A DNA stretch of 64,000 nucleotides from Rhodospirillales bacterium (GCA_023898805.1 CP060260.1:1426001-1490000), one strand, 5' to 3'; shown: positions 47,555 through 58,070, numbered from the stretch's first letter. Notes: generated by a model not told the origin, from the letters alone. Program-made: numbers and translations.

Positions 47555-48232
47555 ATGAAACGATTTCTGATTTTGGCCATGCTGGCCTCCCTGTTTCCCG
47601 CTGTGCTGTCCGCTAGATCCGCACTTGCGATGACGGCGCAGGAACTGGGCGCGCTGTACAGTCCTTATACCGGCGATTCCACCATGGCGCTGGACCAGCC
47701 GCATCGCACGGTCACCGAGATCGGGTCGTGGGTATCCGAGATCGTGGGCACGGTATTGAAATTCGCGTCCGGAAACACGGGCCGCCATCTGACCGTTATT
47801 CGCCCGTATTTCACCGATCAGGGCTACGCCGGTTTCGCGGGATTTTTGAACGCACAGGGTTTTGGCGATGCGATCGCCAAACAAACTCTGGGTATGGACG
47901 CCACGCCGGATGCGGCGCCGACCCTGCTGGGGCAGGGGGCGTCGAACGGCGCCTATGCCTGGGCGTTTGAGGTGCCATTAACTCTGGTCGTTTCAAGCGT
48001 ACCGGGCAAACCCCCGGTCAACCGCGACGTGACCATCCGCATACAGGTCACCCGTTCGCCCAAAGGGGCGGACCCGCACGGTGTGCTGATCGACAGCTGG
48101 GCCGCGTTCGACGGCGTGGATACGTTCAGGAAGACGGGTTCCGGTTTGGGGCAAGCCCCGTTGCAAGCCCCGTTGCAAGCCCCGGCGCAAGCCCCGGCGC
48201 AAGATAGTGGACAACCGGCACGAACGCCTTGA
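47555..48232 (+). CDS. Orphan DotI/IcmL-like secreted protein
   Basis: 225-residue protein resembling the periplasmic domain of DotI/IcmL/TraM, a core part of type IVB secretion. Matching features: the start region FASGNTGRHLTVIRPYFTDQGYAGF, then FLNAQGFGDAI, and a strand-rich end with VTIRIQVTR (quoted only for the YFTxxGYxxF core). Instead of the usual transmembrane anchor it has a cleavable signal peptide (1-25, ending SALA). No other dot/icm gene is nearby. The C-terminus is a Gln-Ala-Pro repeat tail encoded by 12-bp units. Four bases after coq9, so cotranscribed. Function unknown. Confidence 0.65.
   Translation: MKRFLILAMLASLFPAVLSARSALAMTAQELGALYSPYTGDSTMALDQPHRTVTEIGSWVSEIVGTVLKFASGNTGRHLTVIRPYFTDQGYAGFAGFLNAQGFGDAIAKQTLGMDATPDAAPTLLGQGASNGAYAWAFEVPLTLVVSSVPGKPPVNRDVTIRIQVTRSPKGADPHGVLIDSWAAFDGVDTFRKTGSGLGQAPLQAPLQAPAQAPAQDSGQPARTP
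48151..48203 (+). repeat. 12-bp tandem repeat in the 3' end of the DotI/IcmL-like gene
   Basis: GCAAGCCCCGTT occurs twice (48151-48174), then GCAAGCCCCGGC twice (48175-48198) and a partial copy. Each unit encodes QAPL or QAPA. The unit is a multiple of three, so copy-number change alters tail length without a frameshift. Confidence 0.9.
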
Positions 48233-48297
48233 TTCTCATCCACACCGCCGCTTAGTGTGAGCCGTTCCAGCCCATAGCGTGAGGAGTATCCGAACAC

Positions 48298-48585
48298 ATG
48301 CCCAAATCCAACGTTACGCCCTTCGACCCGTCGAAACCCGAAACGGCCAATACCGGCGGCGTTGCCGGTGCGCGGTTGAAATCGCTGGTCGAACGCATCG
48401 AAAAGCTGGAGGAAGAAAAATCCGCCATCGCCTCCGACGTCAAGGACGTGTATGCCGAGGCCAAGGGCACCGGCTTCGACACAAAAACGATCCGCAAACT
48501 GATCCGTCTGCGCAAAATGGATGCGCAAAAGCGCCAGGAAGAAGACGAATTACTCGACCTCTACCGCGCCGCGATCGGCCTTTGA
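48298..48585 (+). CDS. gapR: GapR-like nucleoid protein (DUF2312)
   Basis: 95-residue helical DNA-binding protein. In Caulobacter GapR clamps overtwisted DNA ahead of replication and transcription and stimulates gyrase and topoisomerase IV. The signature region is present: LKSLVERIEKLEEEKSAIA, DVYAEAKGTGFDTKTIRKLI, LRKMDAQKRQEEDELLDLY. The N-terminal 22 residues are a variable tail. It is a single-gene unit convergent with dsbB. Length matches the family (about 89). Confidence 0.93.
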   Translation: MPKSNVTPFDPSKPETANTGGVAGARLKSLVERIEKLEEEKSAIASDVKDVYAEAKGTGFDTKTIRKLIRLRKMDAQKRQEEDELLDLYRAAIGL

Positions 48586-48601
48586 TTAAAAGGTAAGGCT
48601 C

Positions 48602-49096
48602 TCAGGCGCGGCGCGCCTGCCAGAACGCGAAGGCCGCCAGCACGGCCGATGTTGGTACGTTGTACCCGGCCATCGAAATACCGAACATTTCCCATGCGAT
48701 CTTGTCGCACGGCACGCGCGCGCTGTTCAAAATCTGCGCGCGCAAAACATCGATATTGCTGGCGTCCAGCTTGACGCTGCACGTCGGCAAACCCGCCCAC
48801 CAATGCTGTTCGACCCCGACATGGAAGGCGGCGATGCCCATGCCGGCAAGGAAAAACACGCCCATCGCGGCCAGCGCGCCGCGCGCCCATCCGGGCCGTG
48901 CAAAAACCATGACCGCCAGCACGGCGCCCAGTGCGTAGGGCACCCGTTGCATCAGGCACAATTCGCACGGCTCAAGCCCGAACCCGTATTGCGCGATATA
49001 GGCCATGGCCAGCGCCCCGGCGGAAACGGCGCCAAGGCCCAGCGCGGAAAAACGCGGCGTCAGGCGTGAGAAAAGATGGAAGCGAGGAAAAATCAC
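48602..49096 (-). CDS. dsbB: DsbB-family disulfide oxidoreductase
   Basis: 164-residue inner-membrane protein with four predicted helices that reoxidises periplasmic DsbA and passes electrons to quinone. The first pair is in GLEPCELCLMQRVPY (Cys 44 and 47); the second is Cys 106 (LPTCSVKL) and Cys 130 (RVPCDKIAW). The C-terminal WEMFGISMAGYN segment is the DsbB/DsbI family motif. No dsbA homologue is nearby. It ends 16 bases from the gapR stop. Confidence 0.9.
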   Translation of the reverse strand: MIFPRFHLFSRLTPRFSALGLGAVSAGALAMAYIAQYGFGLEPCELCLMQRVPYALGAVLAVMVFARPGWARGALAAMGVFFLAGMGIAAFHVGVEQHWWAGLPTCSVKLDASNIDVLRAQILNSARVPCDKIAWEMFGISMAGYNVPTSAVLAAFAFWQARRA

Positions 49097-49135
49097 GGGA
49101 CATAACTAGCATGGATACGCTAGGCATGAAAGGGC

Positions 49136-49702
49136 ATGGTAAAAATCGCCTTCATCGACTGCGAGGGAACGGTGCGGCCGACGCCCCTGTTCTATAATCC
49201 GTTGACGGCCTTCTACATAGCGGCGGCGCGCCGCCATGAGGGCGAAGTGCATCGCTGCCTTGCGCGTCTGCATCAGGCTGGAGTTGTTTTCGTATGGAAC
49301 ACGCGCGCGCCCGAAATGACACCCGAAACGCCAGCCGGTCGCCTGCATTCTATGAATGGCCGCACCATCCGTGATGCCCGCGCCGAACATCTTGCCATGC
49401 TGAAGGAAGTGGGGATCGACGAATCCTGGCTTCTGCCCGGTCGCCCCGAGGTCGTGCATCGAACAAGTATGACAAAAGGCCAGGCGGTCATGGCGTTTCT
49501 GGCCGAAGCTGGCATTGACGTTTGTGATACGGTCGCCTTCGACGATAGTCTTGAGGAAATGGAGGGGTATCCGCATGAACGTTTCGTGCTGGTACAGGCA
49601 GAGCGCGGAATTACCAGGGCGAATGTTCTTCACGCCGCGCGGATATTGCGACTGCCCGGGTTTGGGGTTAAAGCCAGCGCAGGATCGTGTGCGCCCCGAT
49701 AG
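49136..49702 (+). CDS. HAD-like hydrolase with altered motif I
   Basis: 188-residue protein with HAD-superfamily motifs: motif I IAFIDCEGT (Asp 8; the usual second Asp is Glu 10), motif II VWNTRAPE (Thr 56), motif III Lys 114 in TKGQAVMAFL, and motif IV VAFDDSLEEM (Asp 136 and 137). The replacement of the general acid/base Asp by Glu could lower or redirect activity. Motif IV in this form resembles LNS2/BT4131-like phosphatases, but I cannot assign a substrate. Its 3' end overlaps the convergent exoD gene by 35 bases. Confidence 0.65.
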   Translation: MVKIAFIDCEGTVRPTPLFYNPLTAFYIAAARRHEGEVHRCLARLHQAGVVFVWNTRAPEMTPETPAGRLHSMNGRTIRDARAEHLAMLKEVGIDESWLLPGRPEVVHRTSMTKGQAVMAFLAEAGIDVCDTVAFDDSLEEMEGYPHERFVLVQAERGITRANVLHAARILRLPGFGVKASAGSCAPR

Positions 49703-50300
49703 CCACGATCGCGATCAGCCCCGCGACCCACAGCGTCCCGAATATCCCGCCCGCCAAAGCGGCCAGCCGGTCGCGTGAGAGAATCCCCATCGCCATCACG
49801 GCCATACATAGGCTGGGCACCAGATTGCTCATCGGAAACGGCACCATGACCGAGGTTGTAAGCCCGATCCCAAGCACGCCGCATACACGGTTGACCGATT
49901 TATCGGACAGGCCGGTCAGCCTTGGGTGGAACATTCGTTCGAACCGTTCCAGTAATCCGCGCGCGCGGGTGAATGCGCGCAAAAGGAAATCCGTGCTGAT
50001 CTCGCGTTTCAGGATTTTGCGCGGCAGGGCCGGGCGCGCGCGGCCCATGACCATCTGTCCACACAGGTAATACAGCGGCACGCCGAATATGAAATCAAGC
50101 GGCGGCGGTTTTGGAATCGGAACGCATAAAGGAAGCGAAAACAGCAAAAGCAGAACGCCGAACCCGCTTCCCTCCAGCGAATCGACCAATTTTCCCAGAC
50201 TGACGCGTTGGCCGCCATGCTGGTGCAAAACCGCATGGAACAGGGCGCTGATCCGTGGGTCATCCTGCAAAACGTGGGGGGCGTCGGCGGTTTTGGGCAT
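49668..50300 (-). CDS. exoD: ExoD-family exopolysaccharide synthesis protein
   Basis: 210-residue integral membrane protein of the ExoD family, first seen in Sinorhizobium exopolysaccharide mutants. Typical parts: GQRVSLGKLVDSLEGSGFGV near the start, then LLLLFSLPLCVPIPKPP, which is the family hallmark, and a second membrane pair (about 140-205). The biochemical role is not known. It is monocistronic, between the HAD-like gene and odhA. Confidence 0.85.
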   Translation of the reverse strand: MPKTADAPHVLQDDPRISALFHAVLHQHGGQRVSLGKLVDSLEGSGFGVLLLLFSLPLCVPIPKPPPLDFIFGVPLYYLCGQMVMGRARPALPRKILKREISTDFLLRAFTRARGLLERFERMFHPRLTGLSDKSVNRVCGVLGIGLTTSVMVPFPMSNLVPSLCMAVMAMGILSRDRLAALAGGIFGTLWVAGLIAIVAIGAHTILRWL

Positions 50301-50423
50301 GAAGGGCGGTTTTGCCGGGGTTGTGCGCCCCCGTCAAGGCCCGATGCCTGTGCCCCTTTTCACGCAAGCTATTTATGCTATGACATTCGCGGCTTATATT
50401 AAGGCATCCAAAGGAATCGGAAC

Positions 50424-53375
50424 ATGACCCCTTCAGCCAACACCAGATCCCTGCTTACCGGCGTTAACGCCGAATACATCGCCCATCTTTACGCGCAATA
50501 TCTTCGCGATCCGGCCTCGGTGCAGGCGGGCTGGGCATCGTTCTTCCGCGATCTTTCGGATGACGAGGTCACGCTGCTGCGCGAACTGCACGGGCCAAGC
50601 TGGGCGATGCCCGAAAATCGAAGCGAAAACCGCGGCTTCACATCGACCACGCAGGGCAACGTCACTTATATTCAGTCCGCGCCTGCGCAACAGCCTGCCC
50701 GTTTCGACCCCATGCCAGCCGCCGCACCCGTGGTCGGTTTGGACCCGGCTTCAGGGCAAATGATCGCCGCCGCCCGCGACACGTTGCGCGCGATGATGCT
50801 GATCCGCGCCTACCGCATTCGTGGCCACTTCAAGGCCGATCTCGACCCGCTGGGCCTGCGCGAGGTGCCCTCGCATCCGGAACTGGAGCCCGCCTACTGG
50901 GGGTTTACCCCGGCCGACATGGAGCGCGTGATTTTTGTCGACGGAAATCTAGGGTTCCAGCAGGCGACCTTGCGTGAGATTCTTGCCAGATTGCACGAAA
51001 TTTACTGCGGCACCGTCGGCGTTGAATACATGTATGTGGCCGATCCAGAGCAGCGTTTCTGGATTCAGGATCGCCTTGAAAAACCGGAAAACAAAATCGA
51101 GTTCGACGGCAGCGCGAAAAAGAAAATTCTGGGCGATCTGACCCTGGCCGAAGGGCTTGAAAAATTCCTGCAGACCAAATTCGTCGGCACCAAGCGTTTT
51201 GGGCTTGAAGGCGGCGAAAGCATGATCGCGGCGGTCGAAGAAATTCTAGACCGTGGCTCCACGCTTGGGTTGAGCGAGGTTGTGTTCGGCATGGCGCATC
51301 GCGGCCGCCTCAATATGCTGACCAACGTCCTGGGCAAGCCATTCGTGGCGCTTCTTTCAGAATTTCAGGGCACTCCGCCCACGCCCGGCGATTTTCAGGG
51401 TTCGGGCGACGTAAAATACCATCTGGGTGCGTCCAGCGACCGGCGCTTTTCGGGCGGCACGGTGCACGTGACGCTGACCCCCAATCCCTCGCACCTCGAA
51501 GCGGTCAATCCGGTTGTGGCGGGCCGTGTGCGCGCCAAGCAGGAAATGCACAACGACGCCGAACGTCACCGCGTGATGCCCCTGCTCATCCATGGCGATG
51601 CCGCTTTTGCCGGGCAAGGCATCGTGGCCGAAACGCTGATGATGTCGGAACTGCACGGATACAAGGTCGGCGGCACGGTGCATGTGGTGATCAATAACCA
51701 GATCGGCTTTACCACCATGCCGTCCTATTCACGCTCCGGCCCTTACTGCACTGATGTCGCGAAAATGCTTGCCGCGCCGATTTTTCACGTCAACGGCGAC
51801 GATCCGGAGGCCGTGGTGCGTATGGCGCGCACGGCCATCGAATTCCGTCAACAGTTCAAGAAGGACGTGGTGCTGGACATTACCTGCTATCGCCGCCACG
51901 GCCATAATGAAAGCGACGAACCTGCCTTCACCCAGCCGCATATGTACAAGGTCATCGCCGAGCTTGATACCACGCGCACCAAATACGCGAAAAGACTTGC
52001 TGCCGAAAACGCGGTGACCGAGGCGGAATCGCAGGCCATGGTGGACGAATTCCGCGCCCGCCTGGAAAAGGATTTCGAATCCGCGAAAACCTACATGCCG
52101 AACCGCGCTGATACGCTTGAGGGCATCTGGACCGGCATCGAGCAGTCGCTGGATACGGCCGGAAGTGCGCGCCGGGCCAAGACCGCGATTTCCGCAGATG
52201 TGATGGAAATCCTGAAAAACGGGTTGACCACCGTGCCTTCGGATTTCGACATCCATCCGAAAATCGCCCGCCAGTTGGAAGCCAAGCGCAAAATGTTTGA
52301 AACCGGCGAAGGTTTCGACTGGGGTACGGCCGAGGCCTGCGCCTTTGGCTCGCTGCTGATTGAAGGGCACAGGGTCCGCATTTCCGGGCAGGATGTGGGG
52401 CGCGGTACGTTTTCGCACCGCCACTGCATTCTTTACGATCAGACGAGCGAGAAGAAATATCACCCGCTGCGCAACCTGTCTGCGGATCAGGGAAATTTCG
52501 AGGCGTTCGACAGTCCGCTTTCCGAAAACGCGGTGCTTGGTTTCGATTACGGTTATTCCCTTGCGGCGCCCGGCGCACTGGTGTGCTGGGAAGGGCAGTT
52601 TGGCGATTTCGTCAACGGTGCACAGGTAATGATCGACCAGTTCATCTCCTCAGCCGAAACCAAATGGCTGCGCATGTCCGGTCTTGTCATGCTGCTGCCG
52701 CACGGCATGGAAGGGCAGGGGCCGGAGCACTCATCAGCCCGCCCGGAACGCTTCCTGCAGCAAAGTGCCGAGGACAACTGGTCTGTGGTCAACATCACGA
52801 CGCCGGCAAATTATTTTCATGCGCTGCGCCGCCAGTTGAATCGCAATTTCAGGAAGCCGCTGATCGTCATGTCGCCAAAATCGCTGCTGCGCCACAAGCG
52901 TGCGGTCAGCCGCATTGGCGATTTCCTTGGTGAAAGCATGTTCCACCGCGTCCTGTGGGACGAGGCCGAGGCGCAGGATCAGATCAACAAACCCCGGGAC
53001 ATTCGCCGCATCGTTCTGTGCAGCGGAAAGCTGTATTACGACCTGTACGAAGCGCGTGAGGCCAAGGGCATCAAGGATGTCGTGATTTTGCGTGTGGAAC
53101 AACTTTACCCGTGGCCTGCTGATGCGCTGGCCGAGGAATTGAAGCGTTATCCCAACGCGGATGTCGTCTGGTGCCAGGAAGAGCCGGGCAATCAGGGCTA
53201 CTGGTCCTTCGTCGATCGCCGCATTGAAAACGTGCTTACCACTATCAAGCACAAGGCTGGTCGACCGAAATACGTCGGCAGGCCGGATGCCGCGGCCCCG
53301 GCCACCGGTTCGGCCAAGCGCCACGCGAGCGAGCAGGCTGCTTTGATCGATGCGGCGCTCTCCACCGGCGCGTGA
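50424..53375 (+). CDS. odhA: 2-oxoglutarate dehydrogenase E1 component
   Basis: 983-residue ThDP-dependent decarboxylase (SucA/OdhA) of the TCA-cycle complex. The N-terminal tail (IAHLYAQYLRDPASVQAGW) docks the complex; AHRGRLNMLTNVLGKP, GDAAFAGQGIVAET and VVINNQIGFTT form the ThDP site; HGMEGQGPEHSSARPERFLQ is a second catalytic segment. AAAGGAA lies before the ATG. Length is normal. odhB is not next to it but 4.8 kb downstream, beyond dapA, dapB, an acetyltransferase, an ABC transporter and a GcrA-like gene. Confidence 0.97.
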   Translation: MTPSANTRSLLTGVNAEYIAHLYAQYLRDPASVQAGWASFFRDLSDDEVTLLRELHGPSWAMPENRSENRGFTSTTQGNVTYIQSAPAQQPARFDPMPAAAPVVGLDPASGQMIAAARDTLRAMMLIRAYRIRGHFKADLDPLGLREVPSHPELEPAYWGFTPADMERVIFVDGNLGFQQATLREILARLHEIYCGTVGVEYMYVADPEQRFWIQDRLEKPENKIEFDGSAKKKILGDLTLAEGLEKFLQTKFVGTKRFGLEGGESMIAAVEEILDRGSTLGLSEVVFGMAHRGRLNMLTNVLGKPFVALLSEFQGTPPTPGDFQGSGDVKYHLGASSDRRFSGGTVHVTLTPNPSHLEAVNPVVAGRVRAKQEMHNDAERHRVMPLLIHGDAAFAGQGIVAETLMMSELHGYKVGGTVHVVINNQIGFTTMPSYSRSGPYCTDVAKMLAAPIFHVNGDDPEAVVRMARTAIEFRQQFKKDVVLDITCYRRHGHNESDEPAFTQPHMYKVIAELDTTRTKYAKRLAAENAVTEAESQAMVDEFRARLEKDFESAKTYMPNRADTLEGIWTGIEQSLDTAGSARRAKTAISADVMEILKNGLTTVPSDFDIHPKIARQLEAKRKMFETGEGFDWGTAEACAFGSLLIEGHRVRISGQDVGRGTFSHRHCILYDQTSEKKYHPLRNLSADQGNFEAFDSPLSENAVLGFDYGYSLAAPGALVCWEGQFGDFVNGAQVMIDQFISSAETKWLRMSGLVMLLPHGMEGQGPEHSSARPERFLQQSAEDNWSVVNITTPANYFHALRRQLNRNFRKPLIVMSPKSLLRHKRAVSRIGDFLGESMFHRVLWDEAEAQDQINKPRDIRRIVLCSGKLYYDLYEAREAKGIKDVVILRVEQLYPWPADALAEELKRYPNADVVWCQEEPGNQGYWSFVDRRIENVLTTIKHKAGRPKYVGRPDAAAPATGSAKRHASEQAALIDAALSTGA

Positions 53376-53412
53376 TAACCATGATGTGATGCACGATCTG
53401 CATCGGTAATGA

Positions 53413-53449
53413 AAAACGGCGATTGGATTTTCCTTTCGCCGTTTTGCTT
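53413..53449 (+). terminator. Intrinsic terminator after odhA
   Basis: 10-bp stem AAAACGGCGA/TCGCCGTTTT (53413-53422 and 53436-53445) with a 13-base loop, then GCTTT. It separates odhA from dapA, which starts ten bases later. The downstream T run is short, so some readthrough is possible. Confidence 0.7.
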
Positions 53450-53458
53450 TAATCGGTC

Positions 53459-54361
53459 ATGGCTTTTTCATGCACCGGCATCATTACGGCTTTGATCACC
53501 CCGTTTTGCGATGGAGTCATCGACGATGCGGCTTTACGCCGGTTGATCGAACGCCAGATCGCGGCGGGTGTGCACGGCCTGTGCGTCGGCGGCACGACGG
53601 GTGAGGCCGCGGCACTGGACGATACGCAGATGGATCGCATCTATCGTATCGCGCTTGAAACGGCCGCGGGCCGTGTCCCGGTCATTGCCGGCTGCGGGTC
53701 GAACGACACCGCGCACGCCGTGCGTCTGGCGCATCTGGCGCAGGTGGCGGGCGCCGATGCCGCGCTGGTGGTGACGCCCTATTACAACCGCCCGACGCAG
53801 GAAGGCGTTTTTCGTCATTACGCCGCCATCCACGATTCCTGCGCGCTGCCGTTGATTCTTTATAACGTTCCCGGCCGCACCGCGCTGAACATGGATATGG
53901 ATACGCAAACACGGCTTGTGGCCCTGCCGCGCGTCGTGGGTATCAAGGACGCGGGCGGCGACATCGCGCGCATTGCGCGCACGCGCCTGTCCTGCGGCCC
54001 CTGTTTTCTTCAATACACGGGCGAGGACGCGTTCATGCTCCCTGCGTTGATTCAGGGTGCGCACGGCGTCATATCTGTGGTGTCCAACATTGCGCCGGAA
54101 TTATGCGTGCGCCTGTTCGATGCCGTGCAAGCGAACGAAAATGCTACGGCGCGCCGCCTGTCCGAAGACCTGTTACCCTTGATCGACGCGCTGTTTTGCG
54201 AAACCTCGCCGGGACCGGCGAAATACGCGGGCGCCCGCATCAAAATTTGTCGCAATGAACTGCGCCTGCCGCTGGTGCCGGTTGCGTGGGAATCCGAACG
54301 CCGTATCGACGGCGCGCTGGCGGCGCTGGGGCTGGTTGAACCGGCGCGGGCCTGCGCATGA
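53459..54361 (+). CDS. dapA: 4-hydroxy-tetrahydrodipicolinate synthase
   Basis: 300-residue TIM-barrel aldolase condensing pyruvate with aspartate semialdehyde for lysine and peptidoglycan. Schiff-base Lys 163 in VVGIKDAGGD, Tyr 135 and Arg 140 in LYNVPGRT, and GGTTGEAAAL (44-53; substrate loop) are all present. It overlaps dapB in an ATGA. Confidence 0.92.
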   Translation: MAFSCTGIITALITPFCDGVIDDAALRRLIERQIAAGVHGLCVGGTTGEAAALDDTQMDRIYRIALETAAGRVPVIAGCGSNDTAHAVRLAHLAQVAGADAALVVTPYYNRPTQEGVFRHYAAIHDSCALPLILYNVPGRTALNMDMDTQTRLVALPRVVGIKDAGGDIARIARTRLSCGPCFLQYTGEDAFMLPALIQGAHGVISVVSNIAPELCVRLFDAVQANENATARRLSEDLLPLIDALFCETSPGPAKYAGARIKICRNELRLPLVPVAWESERRIDGALAALGLVEPARACA

Positions 54362-54981
54362 ATACGGCAATCCACGTACTGGGGCATCAAGGCCGCATGG
54401 GAAGTCTGACCTGCGCCGAAATCGCCGCGCGAACGGATTGCGTGTATTCAGGCGACATGGAATCCGCCGACGTCGTGATTGATTTCACCCGCGCCGACGC
54501 GACGCCGGACCTGTTGGCGCGCGCGGTGCGTCTACATAAACCCTATGTCTGCTGCGTCACCGGGCTGGACCCGGCGCCGCTGCGCGCGACATCCGAAATC
54601 GTACCGGTGCTGCACGCGGTGAATACCAGCGTTTCGCTTGCCGTCTTCAAACGTGCCGTGGCGGACATCGCAGCCAGCCTGCGCCCCCATGGCTACACGG
54701 TCGCGATCCACGACGTGCATCACGCGGCCAAGCGCGACGCGCCATCTGGCACCGCGCTGGCGCTGGGGGCTGCCATTGGCGGGCCGGTGTCCTATACGTC
54801 CGAACGCATGGGCAAAGTGGTGGGCGAACATACCGTGACGTTCACGGGCGCGCACGAAACCATCGCCCTGCGCCATGCTGTCACCGACCGCCGCGTTTTC
54901 GCGCGTGGCGCGCTGGAAGCCGCAATCTGGCTGGCCAAACAGCCCGCCGGGTTTTACGGCATGGATGATGTTTTGTTCTGA
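54358..54981 (+). CDS. dapB: 4-hydroxy-tetrahydrodipicolinate reductase, short form
   Basis: 207-residue NAD(P)H-dependent reductase following DapA. The nucleotide-binding GHQGRMG (9-15) and the catalytic HHAAKRDAPSGTALALG (His 121/122, Lys 125) are kept. The usual length is about 270: some 35-45 residues between the first Rossmann strand and VVIDFT are missing, including the loop that normally binds the cofactor ribose. The catalytic domain is intact, so the protein is probably active with changed cofactor preference. ATGA overlap with dapA. Confidence 0.85.
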   Translation: MNTAIHVLGHQGRMGSLTCAEIAARTDCVYSGDMESADVVIDFTRADATPDLLARAVRLHKPYVCCVTGLDPAPLRATSEIVPVLHAVNTSVSLAVFKRAVADIAASLRPHGYTVAIHDVHHAAKRDAPSGTALALGAAIGGPVSYTSERMGKVVGEHTVTFTGAHETIALRHAVTDRRVFARGALEAAIWLAKQPAGFYGMDDVLF

Positions 54982-54983
54982 TC

Positions 54984-55466
54984 TTAATCACCCCAGTGCA
55001 GGACGTGCAGTTGGTAATCGACCAGGGCGAAACCCGCCTTGGCAAATGCCCGTGTGCTAAGCGCGTTTTTCGCATGGATGTGGCAATAGATTTGCACGCC
55101 GCCGTGTTCCGCCGCCCACGCGCGCAGCGCCGCGACGATATGTGACAGATATCCGCGCCCACGATGATCCGGCGTGAAATACAACCCACCCAGATAAAAA
55201 CGCTTTTCCGCCCGCCAGTAATTAAACACGCTTTGCATGTGGCAGCATCCGAAATGCGTACCGGCCTCGTCCGTGAACAGGAACCAGTGCACGCCTTCGT
55301 CGAACGATGCCGTAATCGCCGCCATATTCACGGGCAGGGCGTCGCCCGTCGCGGCCTCGGTTTCCGCCGTCATCGCGCGCAGATAGGATTCAAGAACGGG
55401 CAAATCCGCCCGCCCGGCTTCTTGCAAGGCAACCATGCGGCATACTCGCATTAAAAAGCGGCGCAT
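54984..55466 (-). CDS. GNAT-family N-acetyltransferase
   Basis: 160-residue acetyltransferase with the acetyl-CoA loop in DHRGRGYLSHIVAAL and the fold's beta-bulge strand FYLGGLYFTP before it. The C-terminus (IHAKNALSTRAFAKAGFALVD) is typical. ATG 55466 is used; 55448 is possible. Divergent from the ABC transporter gene, 32 bases apart. Substrate unknown. Confidence 0.82.
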   Translation of the reverse strand: MRRFLMRVCRMVALQEAGRADLPVLESYLRAMTAETEAATGDALPVNMAAITASFDEGVHWFLFTDEAGTHFGCCHMQSVFNYWRAEKRFYLGGLYFTPDHRGRGYLSHIVAALRAWAAEHGGVQIYCHIHAKNALSTRAFAKAGFALVDYQLHVLHWGD

Positions 55467-55498
55467 TGAAACGAAATCCGTGTATAGATACGCGTGCC

Positions 55499-57331
<1,833 letters not shown>

Positions 57332-57393
57332 AATTGGACTTTTTCGGAAAACCCGCATTATAACGGGCCCGAATAACAAAAAAGGAAAAAATC

Positions 57394-58070
57394 ATGGTGA
57401 TGCAACGCCCTTGGCCGCAGGCACACAAGGACAGACTGGCCGAACTGGCGGACGGCACGCGCGGGAGCGTGGAAATCGCGGACGTTCTGAATCGCGCGTT
57501 CAAAACCGCGTACACGCCGAAAGCGGTTATTGGCCGGGTGCATCGCGAGAATGAAGGGCGAAAAAAGCGGGAAAAGAGCTTCTTAAATTGCCAGCCCGGG
57601 GTACCAGAACGTCTTCTGATCGCACACTGGAAAAAGACCGCGCCTCCCTCCCTAAAGGTAGGGGTGGTCGCCACAATCAGCCCGGGGCTTTCGGCTTAAG
57701 GCCCGTCAGGCAGGCACCGTACCGCGCGCCGGAAAAGCCAGAACCTGCGCCCGAGCCGGCACTTTCGGAATATGATGCGCTTGAAAAACTCGACGCCATG
57801 TTCAACTTCAACCTTTCTGCCAACGCTGTGGAAGAAGAGGATCTTTCTCACGCCGTGGCCAGCATGGGGCCGAAGCCGCCGCGTTGTCAGGAAATTCTGG
57901 GTCGCAATAATAAATGTGATATTGCAACCAAACCGGGCGTGACGCGCTGTGCCTTTCATGCCGCCGTACATCTGTTTGCGGCGCTTGGATACGGCCATGA
58001 CGACATCTATGACAGCACCCCGGTCGAGGCCGAAATACGCGCCCGGTTTGCCGCCCTGAAAGCGCCCTGA
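57394..58070 (+). CDS. GcrA-like cell-cycle regulator, encoded in two frames (-1)
   Basis: Two overlapping frames together make a GcrA-like protein of about 225 residues. Frame one (57394-57699, 101 residues) begins with a Trp-containing helix and TPKAVIGRVHREN, matching the GcrA N-terminus (AVIGKVHR). The -1 frame is open from 57555 to 58070 and ends in RCQEILGRNNKC then CAFHAAVHL: the Cys-x9-Cys-x10-Cys-x2-His pattern parallels the C-terminal zinc-like motif of GcrA. The heptamer A AAA AAG at 57561-57567 lies in the zero frame at the start of the overlap. Either programmed -1 frameshifting joins the halves, or an A-run indel has broken the gene. AAGGA precedes the ATG. Confidence 0.6.
57561..57567 (+). 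promoter_or_regulatory. Candidate -1 frameshift heptamer A AAA AAG
   Basis: In the zero frame the codons are CGA AAA AAG, giving the X XXY YYZ heptamer used by E. coli dnaX. The -1 frame has a stop just upstream (TGA 57552) and then stays open for 516 bases. A GAAGGG purine block lies just upstream, but closer than the dnaX stimulator. No strong downstream hairpin is obvious. Confidence 0.45.

Noticed and set aside
48151..48203. Possible CRISPR or regulatory repeat array
   Set aside because: Units of 12 bp without spacers, inside an open frame; a coding tandem repeat.
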